Below are positions 54,258 to 63,850 of a stretch of DNA of 64,000 bases, piece by piece (position 1 is the first letter of the stretch; each line of letters opens with the position of its first letter). Under the pieces are notes generated by a model. It had not been told where the DNA came from, did not search any database, and saw only the letters and a list, made by a program, of their open reading frames with translations. The stretch covers positions 72,596,850-72,660,849 of the forward strand of contig CM075724.1 of the NCBI GenBank assembly GCA_037974335.1, in the 5' to 3' direction. The position numbers were made by a program, and so were the translations under genes. Origin of the DNA: Prionace glauca. Its lineage: Eukaryota; Chordata; Chondrichthyes; Carcharhiniformes; Carcharhinidae.

Positions 54258-55842
54258 ATCCAATTACGTACTAGAATAATGGTTGATCCAGCAAAGCATA
54301 TATGCAGTGACAACAGAAAATATTTCATTGAGGCAGGATATTCAGGTCATTAACTCTTTGCGCAGGAGCTCTAGTCACACAGAATACAGGATGTTATTAG
54401 TCAGTTGTGTTATTAGGTAATGTTAAATAAATAGACAAAATGTATTCAGGTGATTGTTCACTTTAAGAACTGTAATAAATATGGAGAAAATAACGTCCAG
54501 GCAGCCGATAGATTGATCCCCGAATATTGTCAGGATAGAAAAAAAATGTTTTCACCCAAAACTCTAAAAAGTGACAAAAGAAAGACCAATTTGCTGAAAA
54601 GAATGATTTGAGTGAATGGCAGGAGGTGAGATTTAAGCTGTTCATCCGTGCAGCTCAATGGGGGAAATAGCTGAATAATGCAACCTCTTCCATCCTGACA
54701 AATCACATCTTCCAGTATTTAGTGTATGAATGCTGCACAACAGTTTCCCATTTAATTTGCTAAATTAAAAGTGATATGATTCCAACAGATCTAACATGCA
54801 CATCATTTATAGGTTTAGACTACCATGCATTCTGATGGTAGCAACATACATAGATGTTTTCAATGTAGGCCAAGAGTCTTAAAAACAATATTATTATTGC
54901 AAGAATCACTCATTAGTCATCAGTTGAATTGTTATTCCAATTCCGGACATCATGCTTTGTGAAAAATGCGAGGTTTAATTGGGCTTCAGAGGATTTTTCC
55001 AGAATCATACTAAGGTTCAGGGATTTCGGTTTTGGGGTGAGGTTAAGTAACCTGGCATCGTTATCCTTGTAACAGAACAGGTTAATGAGAGCTTTTCTGG
55101 AGCTGCCCAAACTGCTGAGAGGCTTTGCTCGAATTAAGGAAAGCAAATATTTTGGGGTCAAAAGGTTGCAACCAGAGGGGAATAAAATGATTGGCAAGAA
55201 AAACAGGACGAGGGGAGATTTTTTTTGTACATAATTGATAGCCACAATTAACATCATGTTTCTGGGTTTAGTCCACCTTCCCTGTCATTTTTTTCCGTCA
55301 TAGCCAGTTCAATCGCTGCAAGAGTAAAACCTATGGGAAGCAATATCTTAATTTATTTTACATGCATTACATTTGTTGTAATCATAATTTTGGCGCCTTA
55401 TTATGATAATCTGAAATGTCCTGCCTAATTGGGTGCTAGGAAGCAAACTTTCAAATCGGAGGAAGATATAATTGAGGAGGAAAATGGGTGCAGTCGTTTG
55501 GAAATAACAAGTGGCCGGATAGCTGTTACTGAGAAAAGGCAGTGGGATGATGGGAGGAGCGGCCCGTTTTTGAGCATTATTTTCAAATGAAATTAGCGCG
55601 AATTGCTTTCCTTTTCACAAGTGCATAAATAATTGCAAGTAACATTTAGAATCGGAGATTATACAGCAGTTCAGCTAAACATACAAAATAGAGTACGTAC
55701 CCATCACTCAGTCTTTCAAATATCGATTTAATTATTAGTATCCACATAATCTGCCTCCTCTGAATAATCTTTTTCTCACTTTCATCATTTTCTCTATTGG
55801 CTGTTTCAGTGAAATGATACTCACTAACCATTACTTGCCAAA
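54258..55842. other. No gene recognised
   Basis: AT-rich sequence. A 114-codon open frame on - (54,913-55,257) and open stretches on + in the same place match nothing I recognise. Confidence 0.4.
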
Positions 55843-55935
55843 AGAAAAAAATGCTGGAAAATCTCAGCAGCTCTGGCAGCATCTGCAAGGGGAGAAAAGT
55901 GCTGATGTTTCGTGTCCAGATTACCCTTCATCAAT
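55843..55935 (+). repeat. Dispersed repeat, same family as 8,228
   Basis: AAAATGCTGGAAAATCTCAG, CAGCTCTGGCAGCATCTGCA, GATGTTTCGTGTCCAGATTA and CCCTTCATCA. Confidence 0.65.
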
Positions 55936-56163
55936 TTTGACAATTCCAAGCGATGTTCAACATAAAAGAGTACTGCTTTATCAGTTGAGTGGGAACGATA
56001 GGACCAATAGGAAATTTCCTTGCCTCTTTTTTGACCTGAAAAAATGGGTCTTGATGGGATGGTGCAAATTCAATGTTGTGGATTCCCACAACAATTCCCT
56101 CAGAATGTGTACTATTGTGCCATCACCTCTGATGAGTCAATCCTGCTGGTGGGACAAAACAGA

Positions 56164-56374
56164 GTAAAAAGTCTGACAACACCAGGTTTTAGTCCAACCT
56201 ATTTATTTGATAATATTCCCACAAGCTTTCGAGGGGACTGCCTCTTCGTCAGGTGAATGGAGAGTTCTTGAAAGCTTGTGGGAATATTATCAAATAAATA
56301 GGTTGGACTAAAACCTGGTGTTGTCAGACTTTTTACTGTGTTTACGCCAGTCCAACACCGGCAAACTCACATCA
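56164..56374. repeat. Fold-back repeat FB-I with 13 bp target duplication
   Basis: Hairpin from GTAAAAAGTCTGACAACACC to its mirror GTTGTCAGACTTTTTACTGT with the single-copy tail CCAGTCCAACACCGGC. Flanked by GGGACAAAACAGA at 56,151-56,163 and 56,375-56,387. Arms are shorter than in the 39,987 copy: the GCAAGCAAG segment is absent and the tip is offset. Confidence 0.9.
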
Positions 56375-56629
56375 GGGACAAAACAGACCCAGGAATCATG
56401 ATGGTCATGCCTGGGTTTTTATCTGTAAGGTATAATTCTATGAGTATGATGATGACTATGTTAGGCAGCTACTTAACTAGTTTGTGGGGCAACTCCATTA
56501 ATTTTGGCACAAGATCCCAGATGTTAGCAAGGAAGATTTTGTAGGGTCACTAGGGTTAAGTTTTTCATTGCCATTTCTGGAAACTAGGTCGATCCAGATG
56601 CCCAATCCAGTCTCTTTCCTTTTAAACTT

Positions 56630-57185
56630 CATAATTCTTTGATACAACTGAATGGTTTACCAGGCCATTTCAGAGGGCATTTAAAAGTCAACCACATTAC
56701 TGAGGGTCTGGAGTCACATATAAGTCAAACCAGGTAAGGTCGGCAGTTTTCCTTCCCAAAAGTCCAAAGTTCCTAAAGTCCAAAGACCATGCTAAATTAC
56801 CCCTTAGGGTGTTACGGGATGTATAGTTTAATGGGATTAGTAGGGTAAATATGAGAAGTTACGGGGATAGGGCCTAGGTGGGATTGTTGTCAGTGCAGAC
56901 TCAATGGGCCAAATAGCCTCCTTCTGCACTGTAGGGTTTCTATGTTTCTCTGTCTCTAAAGGGAAATTGTGAACGAGATGGGTTTTTACAACAATCAAGA
57001 ATTATTTCATGGTTCTCATTAGACTAGAATATAATTCCAGATTTTATAAATTGAATTTAAATTCCATTAGTTGCATATGTGGGATCTGAACCAATGACCA
57101 AAGAACATTATTCTGGGCTTTTGCATTACTAGTCCAGTAATATTACCAAGACACTATCGTTTCCCCACAAATAAGTTATATTCCA
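56630..57185 (-). mobile_element. Second-type SINE, split by a SINE-A piece
   Basis: 56,635-56,769 (AGAGGGCATTTAAAAGTCAA, GGTCTGGAGTCACATATAAG, CCAGGTAAGGTCGGCAGTTT) and 56,958-57,185 (GAGATGGGTTTTTACAACAA, reversed B-box GGGATCTGAACC, TTACTAGTCCAGTAATATTA-like CATTACTAGTCCAGTAATAT). Confidence 0.75.
56770..56957 (+). mobile_element. SINE-A 3' half inserted in the second-type SINE
   Basis: TAAAGTCCAAAGACCATGCT, ATTACCCCTTAGGGTGTTAC, ACTCAATGGGCCAAATAGCC and the GGTTTCTATGTTTCTC end. Confidence 0.8.
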
Positions 57186-57309
57186 TAGTCACAGATTCCA
57201 CAAAGAGCAGAAATAGTTGCCTCTAACTGCCCTAGAAATTTTCCTTCATATCTTGAAAACATAGATCAAATGATACCCTTAACATTCTAAAATCCTGAAA
57301 TGCTAACAT

Positions 57310-57490
57310 TGGGCCCGATTTTACCATTTTGATTTCAAGTGTTGAATCTGGGCGCAATTCAGATCCAACTTGGAAAACTGCTCTCAAACGCCCCCATTGG
57401 TACTTAGCCTGAAAAATAATTGCAAGTCTGAAATACGCTGTAGCCGGGCCTTATCGCGCTTGAAATGCTACAGCTCTGATTGGGAGCTTT
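57310..57490 (+). repeat. Dispersed repeat with GGGCCCGATTTTACC start
   Basis: Begins TTGGGCCCGATTTTACCATT and includes CTGAAAAATAATTGCAAGTC and GAAATGCTACAGCTCTGATT. The second block recurs inverted at 59,007-59,095, the first near 60,084 and inverted at 58,632-58,647. Confidence 0.55.
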
Positions 57491-57804
57491 CAATTGCGTA
57501 TACGCAGCGAAAAAAAATTGAAAAATACACGCCTGTCACATTGCTCTCAAGCGCTTTATCCGCCCGAGACCAAAAAGCGGGAATGATGGCCCCCACAGAC
57601 ATTTCCCCATCCCCACAACATAACTGTCCCCCTTATTGACCCACCCTCCCATTACCCAGACCGATCATGACCCTCTGCCCACCTTCCCCTCTGCTGATCA
57701 CTAGCAGCATGGAAGCGGTTCCACCCCTTCACCCCCTCCCCAACCCCCAACGATTGCCTGCAGAGTGGCAGCATTCCCCTGTACACTTCAGAACAGAGAT
57801 CCAT

Positions 57805-58140
57805 CTGACCTCCATACTGCCCCTATCACCAGAGAAAGATTGAGCCTCCCTCTTCCCCCCGCCCCCCCCCCCTCCCCTCACCACCAGAAAATCATCTGGC
57901 CTTCCTCCCCCCATCCCCCACAAGAAAACTATCTAGCCTCCCTCTGCCCCACCAACCAGAGAGTGATCCTCCCTTCCTCCCCACAACCAGAGAATGATTG
58001 CGCCTCCCTCCTCTACCCGCCCCCCGCCACCCCCCCCCCCCCACATCACCGGAGATACATATAACCTGCTTCCCTCCTTCCCCCATCAGAGAGCGATTGG
58101 GCATCCCTTCTCCCTCCGTCCCACCAGAGAATGATCTTTA
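57805..58140. repeat. C-rich minisatellite
   Basis: About seven or eight loose units of 40-50 bp built on CACCAGAGAATGATT followed by GCCTCCCTCCTCCCCC-like text. Long C runs. Proline-rich open frames across it are artefacts of the repeat. Confidence 0.75.
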
Positions 58141-58406
58141 CCAAGCATGTCTGTTTCATGCCAAATCTGGATGGGCGAACACAATGGTAAAAGGAGAATT
58201 GCTGGTAAAGTTGGGTGGACAACCCATTAATTCAATTTAAATGCATGTAAATATATTTCAATCGCCATTGTGCCCGTTTCGGGTGCAGTTCTGATCGTGG
58301 CCATTTTTGGGCCTTGGTAAAGTGGGATTCTGCGCAGATGCAGGTGAGTATCATTCTAATCATCTTACACCTGACTTTATCAAGTTTTCGCATCTGAAAA
58401 CATGCG

Positions 58407-58622
58407 CTTTGTGGAATCTGTGACTATGGAATATAACTTATTTGTGGGGAAGCGATAGTGTCTTGGTAATATTACTGGACTAGTAATGCAAAGGCCCAGA
58501 ATAATGTTCTTTGGCCATTGGTTCAGATCCCACATATGCAACTAATGGAATTTAAATTCAATTTATAAAAATCTGGAATTAAATTCTAGTCTAATGAGAA
58601 CCATGAAATAATTCTTGATTGT
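58407..58622 (+). mobile_element. Second-type SINE 5' part, inverted copy of 56,991-57,205
   Basis: CTTTGTGGAATCTGTGACTA, GTGTCTTGGTAATATTACTG, B-box GGTTCAGATCC, GGAATTTAAATTCAATTTAT and CCATGAAATAATTCTTGATT. It is nearly identical to the reverse complement of 56,991-57,205, including about 35 bp outside the SINE proper. The 3' half is missing. Confidence 0.8.
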
Positions 58623-59006
58623 TCCTGATTGTTGGTAAAATTGGGCCCATTGTGTAACCTCGCGTGAATTGCATTTCATTGTCCAGGCATTATTCCCATA
58701 CATCTATATTAAACTGCCTCCAAGGCCAATACGTGTTTTTTGAGGGGTTCTGCTCAAACCAGAACAAATTACTGCATGTGTGTTTTTTTGTACAACCTCT
58801 AATCCCTTGTACTCACTACTAGGCATAGAAAACTCATTAATGACTTCTGTGATTTATTTGCTCAATGATATTTTAATGATCCATGTACAATGATCATAAA
58901 GTCTATTTGAATGTTTAGTTATTTAAGTTTTTTACCTTACAACAAGGTGTTCTTTATGTAATTTACCAATAGTTATATCTATTTAAGATTTTTTAATAGT
59001 TTATCT
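58623..59006. other. No gene recognised
   Basis: AT-rich; only the inverted TGGGCCCAATTTTACC motif at its start is notable. Confidence 0.4.
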
Positions 59007-59095
59007 ATTAAATCCAATCGGAGCTGTAGCATTTCAGGCACGATAAGCCCCGCCCACAGTGTAATTCAGACTCACGATTATTTTTCAGGCTAGGT
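59007..59095 (-). repeat. Inverted copy of the 57,405-57,485 block
   Basis: Reads on + TCGGAGCTGTAGCATTTCAG and GATTATTTTTCAGGCTAGGT, the reverse of the block at 57.4 kb, about 85% alike by eye. Confidence 0.65.
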
Positions 59096-59385
59096 GTCAC
59101 ATGTAGGCTTTCATTAACACTACAATGAAGTAACTGTGAAAATTCCCTTGTCACCACAATCTGGCACCTCTTCGGGTACACTGAGGGAGAATTTAGCGTT
59201 GTCAATGCCCTTAACCAAGACCTCTTTCAGACGGTGGGAGGAAACTGGAGCATCTGGAGGAAATCCATGTAAACACGGGAAGAATGTGCAAACTCCACAT
59301 TGAAAGTCACTCAAGCCAGGAATCTAATTCGGATCCCTGGTTCTGTCAGGCAGTGGTGCTACCTATTATGCCATCGTGCTGCACA
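59092..59385 (-). mobile_element. SINE-B
   Basis: Tail TCATTAACACTACAATGAAG, AAATTCCCTTGTCACCACAA, GCACCTCTTCGGGTACACTG, body GACGGTGGGAGGAAACTGGA, diverged head ending TATTATGCCATCGTGCTGC. Confidence 0.8.
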
Positions 59386-59455
59386 AATTTGAGCAGTTTT
59401 AGCTCTTCTCTTCATCAATTAATCTCAATGTGGAAATTCCAATATGGACTGAGAG

Positions 59456-59640
59456 GCATCGTGAGAAATCTCACAACACCAGGTTAAAATCCAACAGGTT
59501 TATTTGGTGTCACAAGTTTTTGGAGCACTGCTCATTCATCACTCACCTGATGAAGGAGCAGTGCTCCAAAAGCTTATGATACCAAGTAAGCCTGTTGGAC
59601 TCTAGCCTGATATTGTGAGACTTCTTACTGTACTCCTTTA
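59456..59640. repeat. Fold-back repeat FB-II, hairpin
   Basis: Left arm TCACAACACCAGGTTAAAAT, CAACAGGTTTATTTGGTGTC; right arm AAAAGCTTATGATACCAAGT, AAGCCTGTTGGACTCTAGCC, TATTGTGAGACTTCTTACTG. The tip is CTCACCTGATGAAGGAGCAG. Diverged arms. Confidence 0.8.
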
Positions 59641-60083
59641 ATCTCATTATTATTAAAATTTTCCATCTGCAGTACTTAGAAAATCACCCACTTATTGGCA
59701 AATTTGGAAATGAAACTTTTCATCTCATTATCTGAATTAAATGCAGTGAATAGTTGAGGCTCTACAGAGACCCTACAGAGATCATGTAGGATACCACAAT
59801 TCATGATCTGCCATTAGAGTATTTGATCATTATCCTGAAAATCTTCTTTCCTCCTGCTTATCTAATTTCCTAATTACAACAATATATGCGTTTTTATCTT
59901 CCATAAGATTCAATTTTGCTTAATTGAGGAAGCTATGTATTCTATCAGATGGAAAGGAAAGAACATCTCGATTCAAAAAAGAGGAAGGCAGGAAGCAGGG
60001 AATTATAGATCAGTTAGTCATTGGAAAAATGTTAGAATGCATTATTAAGGGAGTGATATCCAGACTTTTAGAAAATTATAGGG

Positions 60084-60360
60084 CCCAATTTTACCAATCG
60101 GTGGCTAAGGGCTGGGTCCGGACGCAAAACGAATCCGAGCCCGGAATGCTCTTTCCAGCGCGTCCATATGCTGTTTACCAGCTCCAATCTGCTCCGTGCT
60201 GTGGGTGGGCTTAGCGCTGCCAGAATGATCAGAGCTCTGAACTGTGCATGCGCGGTCCGAAAAAGTCTGAAACAGCATGCCCAGGCATGAGAAACAAAAC
60301 TAGCAGAGAGAGCCGGGGTCGGCGGGGAGTGGGGGGATGTGAGGGAGAATAAGGCAATGA
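60084..60360. repeat. GC-rich dispersed repeat, GGGCCCAATTTTACC start
   Basis: AGGGCCCAATTTTACCAATC opens a GC-rich block (CGAATCCGAGCCCGGAATGC) up to the CR1 at 60,364. The preceding 59,641-60,083 shows a faint CR1-like trace (RSIGKMLECIIKGVISRLLE at 60,005-60,070) and nothing else. Confidence 0.45.
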
Positions 60361-60363
60361 TGA

Positions 60364-60972
60364 GAATCGAGGGATTGAGTTTAGGAGTCGGGAGGTAATG
60401 CTGCAACTTTACAGGACCCTCGTCAGGCCTCATTTGGAGTACTGTGCGCAGTTCTGGTCGCCTCACTATAGGAAAGATGTAGAAGCTATTGAAAGGGTGC
60501 AGAGGAGATTTACAAGGATGTTGCCTGGACTGGGAGGCATGCCTTATGAAGATAGGTTGAGGGAGCTGGGACTCTTTTCCCTAGAGAGGCGAAGGTTGAG
60601 AGGCGACCTGATAGAAGTTTATAAAATGTTGAGAGGAATAGATAAGGTGGACTCTCAGAGGCTATTTCCCCGGGTTGAAATGGTCGCTACGAGAGGACAC
60701 AGATTTAAGGTGCGGGGAGGGAAGTACAGAGGTGATGTTAGGGGTAGGTTTTTCACTCAGAGGGTGGTGAGTGAATGGAATCGGCTGCCGTCATCGGTGG
60801 TGGAGGTGAACTTGCTGGGGTCTTTTAAAAGACTTCTGGATGAGTATATGGGGTTTAATGGGATTGGGGGTTATAGATAGGTCTATAGATTGGTGGGGTT
60901 GATGTGATCGGCGCAACTCGAGGGCCGAAGGGCCTGTTTGTGCTGTAATGTTCTATGTTCTATGTTCTAAGG
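60364..60972 (+). mobile_element. CR1-B LINE, 5' truncated
   Basis: A 160-codon open frame (60,398-60,880): MLQLYRTLVRPHLEYCAQFW, RFTRMLPGLGGMPYEDRLRE, GDVRGRFFTQRVVSEWNRLP and KRLLDEYMGFNGIGGYR then stop. Tail GGGCCGAAGGGCCTGTTTGT and three TTCTATG units. No internal break; a recent insertion. Confidence 0.93.
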
Positions 60973-60984
60973 CACGATTGGACC

Positions 60985-61260
60985 CTCCTGGGAGGCAGGC
61001 CCACCAGCAGAACACCCAATCAGACCCCTTTTTTTGGGGGGGCAGACCCCCTTTTCAGACCTCCCATGGGAGGCAGCCCCCCCACCGATCAGGCCCCCTT
61101 GGAGGCAGCCCCCTCCCCTCCCCTGGGAGGTAGACCACCCCAATCAGACCACCCCCAGGGAGGCAGACTATCCCGATCAGACCCCCGCCCCCCCCTCCCC
61201 AAGGCAGCCCCCTCCCCCTCGTGATCAGACCCCACCTGGGAGGCAGGCCCCTCCTCAGCA
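60985..61260. repeat. C-rich minisatellite, about 30 bp unit
   Basis: Units built on GATCAGACCCCC and GGGAGGCAGGCCCC, about eight or nine. Open frames on both strands are repeat artefacts. The same unit occurs reversed at 61,720-61,880. Confidence 0.75.
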
Positions 61261-61880
61261 GAGCACACCCCCAACCTACCTCAATTGCTGCTCTCCCTCC
61301 ACCATCCTTCTGACCTGCACTCATTGACGTGGCGATGCCGCATTGGACTGGGATGAACACAGTAAGAAGTGAGGGTGCACAGACTCAGATGGATCTCTGG
61401 TTGGGGAAGGGGGTGGTGGAGGATGGACTTGAGAGAATCTCTACCACACCCCCCAGCCACAGATCCATCTGAGCCCACCCCCCCTCCTCTAGCAGATGCC
61501 AGTGGAGGGCCAGGAAGGTGCTGCAGGCTGTCCAACGAGTGCTGGTAGAAGTCTCACAACACCAGGTTAGACTCCAACAGGACTTTAACCCAGAGTTGTG
61601 AGACTTCTTACTGTGTTCACCCCAGTCCAACACCGGCATCTCCACATCAACGAATGCAGGTCAGAAGGATGGTGGAGGGAGAGCAGCAATCGAGGGAGGT
61701 TTAGGGGTGTGCTCTGCCGAGGGGGGCGCCTGCCACCCAGGGAGAATCTGACTCTGGGGTTGGGGAGGGTGGGTGGCCTGTCTCCCGGTGGTGTCTGATC
61801 GCGGGAGGGGGGCCTGCCTCTCAGGGGGGTCTGATCGGGGAGGTCTGCCTTCCGGGGGGGTCTGATCGGGGGTAGTCAAG
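61150..61880. repeat. Large inverted repeat enclosing FB-II ends
   Basis: Left arm (to ~61,370) contains CAATTGCTGCTCTCCCTCCA, CCATCCTTCTGACCTGCACT, then the FB-II outer end GATGCCGCATTGGACTGGGA. Right arm (from ~61,590) is the mirror: CAGTCCAACACCGGCATCTC, CAGGTCAGAAGGATGGTGGA, GGGAGAGCAGCAATCGAGGG. Spacer of about 210 bp. Each arm is about 200 bp or more. Confidence 0.8.
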
Positions 61881-62192
61881 GTGATGCCATTAATAATGCA
61901 CCAGGCTTTATTGTCACCCATGCTTTTTTTTATTTTTTAAGAAATGCAATGCTTCAACATGTTTCTTTTGCCTGCTTAGGATAAGTCACAGCGTTTGGAT
62001 ATATGCAGCTTCTAGTAAACATAAGTGAGCCACATTGTGATTGCGATGGATAATCTTAAATTGATTGTTTTTGTATTTTAGTACACTCACAGTTATTGGG
62101 CAACAAGGCAGTCATCAAAAATTGGGATAAATTACAAAATTATCTTCTGGAGGTAATGAACTGAAAGAATTATTACAATCATATAGAGCTAT
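61881..62192. other. No gene recognised
   Basis: AT-rich with a T-run at 61,924-61,940. It may be the 5' part of the coiled-coil frame that follows: 62,095-62,190 reads in part LGNKAVIKNWDKLQNYLLEV in another frame. Confidence 0.35.
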
Positions 62193-62534
62193 ATGTGTGA
62201 AAAACTGGGAAATACAAATATAATTCTGCATGATGTAAATGTAAGAAATGTTGTTTCAATTAAGCAAAATCAGTATGGACTTAATCCACTAAAGTTGGCA
62301 CAGGTTCCGAAGGAAAAGCTGAAGTTTACCCAGTCTGAGATGCAGCAGTCAAAAATCTCCATCAAATGCTATGAACGGTTGGTAAATAATTACGAATCTC
62401 AGTTAATGCAGACACAAATGGAGGCAGAAGAGTGCAATGTGAAACTGGCGAAGGTAGTGAAGGAGAACAAGTTACTGGAAGATGATGATGTGAGGAAATT
62501 GAACAGGTGCAGAGCCAGATGCAGAAAATGTTGA
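62193..62534 (+). pseudogene. Coiled-coil protein fragment, possibly a retrocopy
   Basis: Codes KLKFTQSEMQQSKISIKCYE, RLVNNYESQLMQTQMEAEEC, NVKLAKVVKENKLLEDDDVR: charged, heptad-like, no introns seen. Near 62,500 the frame seems to slip (a second frame reads EEIEQVQSQMQKMLTDLEHV-like text to 62,560), then a SINE begins. The parent gene is not recognised. The lack of splice sites and the slip suggest a processed pseudogene. Confidence 0.4.
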
Positions 62535-62562
62535 CTGATTTGGAGCATGTTCCCGAGTTCAC

Positions 62563-62716
62563 AGATTCATAGAAACCCTACAGTGAAAAAAGAGACCATT
62601 CGGCCCATCGAGTCTGCACTGATCACAATCCCATCCAAGCTCTACCTAAATATTTTACCCACTAATCCCTCTAACCTACGCGCCTCAGGACACTAAGGGG
62701 CAGTTTTAACATGGCC
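62563..62716 (-). mobile_element. SINE-A 3' part, split by CR1-A
   Basis: Reversed tail GATTCATAGAAACCCTACAG and ACCATTCGGCCCATCGAGTC, body to ACTAAGGGGCAGTTTTAACA and TGGCCAA. Resumes at 63,851. Confidence 0.85.
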
Positions 62717-63850
62717 AATCCCATACATCTGCAGAAAATGCAGATGTATGGGATTGGGGGTGATCTAGGTAATTGGATCAGGAATTGGCTAGCAGATAGG
62801 AGACAGAGAGTGGTGGTTGATGGGAAATATTCGTCATGGAGTTCGGTTACAAGTGGTGTGCCTCGGGGATCTGTCTTGGGGCCACTGCTGTTTGTAATTT
62901 TTATTAATGATCTGGATGAGGGTATAGTTGGGTGGATTAGCAAGTTTGCTGATGACACCAAAGTCGGAGGTGTGGTAGATTGTGAGGAAGGGTGTCATAG
63001 TTTGCAGGATGACTTAGAAAGGTTGCAGAGCTGGGCTGAGAGGTGGCGGATGGAGTTTAATGTGGAGAAGTGTGAGGTAATTCATTTCGGTAGGAATAAC
63101 AGATGTGTTGAGTATAGGGCTATAGAGTATAGGGAGGACTTTGAATAGTGTGGAGGAGCAGAGGGATCTAGGTGTATGTGTACATAGATCCCTGAAAGTT
63201 GGGAATCAAGTAGATAAGGTTGTTAAGAAGGCATACGGAGTTTTGGCGTTTATTGGTAGGGGGATTGAATTTAGGAGTCGCAGCGTCATGATGCAACTGT
63301 ACACATCTCTGGTGCGGCCGCACTTGGAGTTTTGTGTGCAGTTCTGGTCCCCACATTACAGGAAGGATGTAGAGGCTTTGGAGAGGGTGCAGAGGAGGTT
63401 TACCAGGATGTTGCCTGGTATGGAGGGGAGATCCTATGAGGAGAGATTGAGAGATTTGGGGTTGTTTTCGCTGGAAAGAAGGCGGCTAAGAGGGGATCTC
63501 ATTGAAACATATAAGATGATTAGAGGTTTAGACAGGGTAGATAGTGATAGCCTTTTTCCTAGGATGGAGAAAGCTAGTACGAGGGGGCACGATTTTAAAT
63601 TAAGGGGGGGTAGTTATAGGACAGATGTCAGGGGTAGGTTCTTTACCCAGAGGGTGGTGAGGGACTGGAATGCCCTGCCAGCTGCAGTTGTAAATGCACC
63701 TAGTTTGGGGGCATTTAAAAGATCTGTGGATAGGTTTATGGATGAAAAGGGATTGGTTTAGGCTAGTGGGTCATTGTTTTGTAACTGGTCGGCGCAACAT
63801 CGTGGGCCGAGGGGCCTGTTCTGTGCTGTAGTGTTCTATGTTCTATGTTC
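62717..63850 (+). mobile_element. CR1-A LINE, 5' truncated, with snap-back 5' end
   Basis: Frames 62,711-63,148 and 63,141-63,761 cover the RT from LQKMQMYGIGGDLGNWIRNW, PRGSVLGPLLFVIFINDLDE and FADDTKVGGVV to KRSVDRFMDEKGLV, with one frame change near 63,125 where GCTATAGAGTATAGG looks duplicated. Tail GGGCCGAGGGGCCTGTTCTG. The first 19 bases are the reverse complement of the CR1's own sequence (see findings). Confidence 0.92.

Noticed and set aside
54913-55257. 114-codon frame on - and coding-like text on +
   Set aside because: No family recognised, with stops in the more protein-like + reading.
56000-56160. VYYCAI-like motif suggesting an Ig or TCR V segment end
   Set aside because: No framework residues, no upstream cysteine or tryptophan at the right spacing, stops in frame, and no recombination signal after it.
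57729-58104. Pro-rich and Gly-rich open frames
   Set aside because: Composition artefact of the C-rich minisatellite.
61034-61360. Proline-rich open frames on both strands
   Set aside because: They follow the 30 bp C-rich unit; both strands and several frames are open, as expected for a minisatellite.
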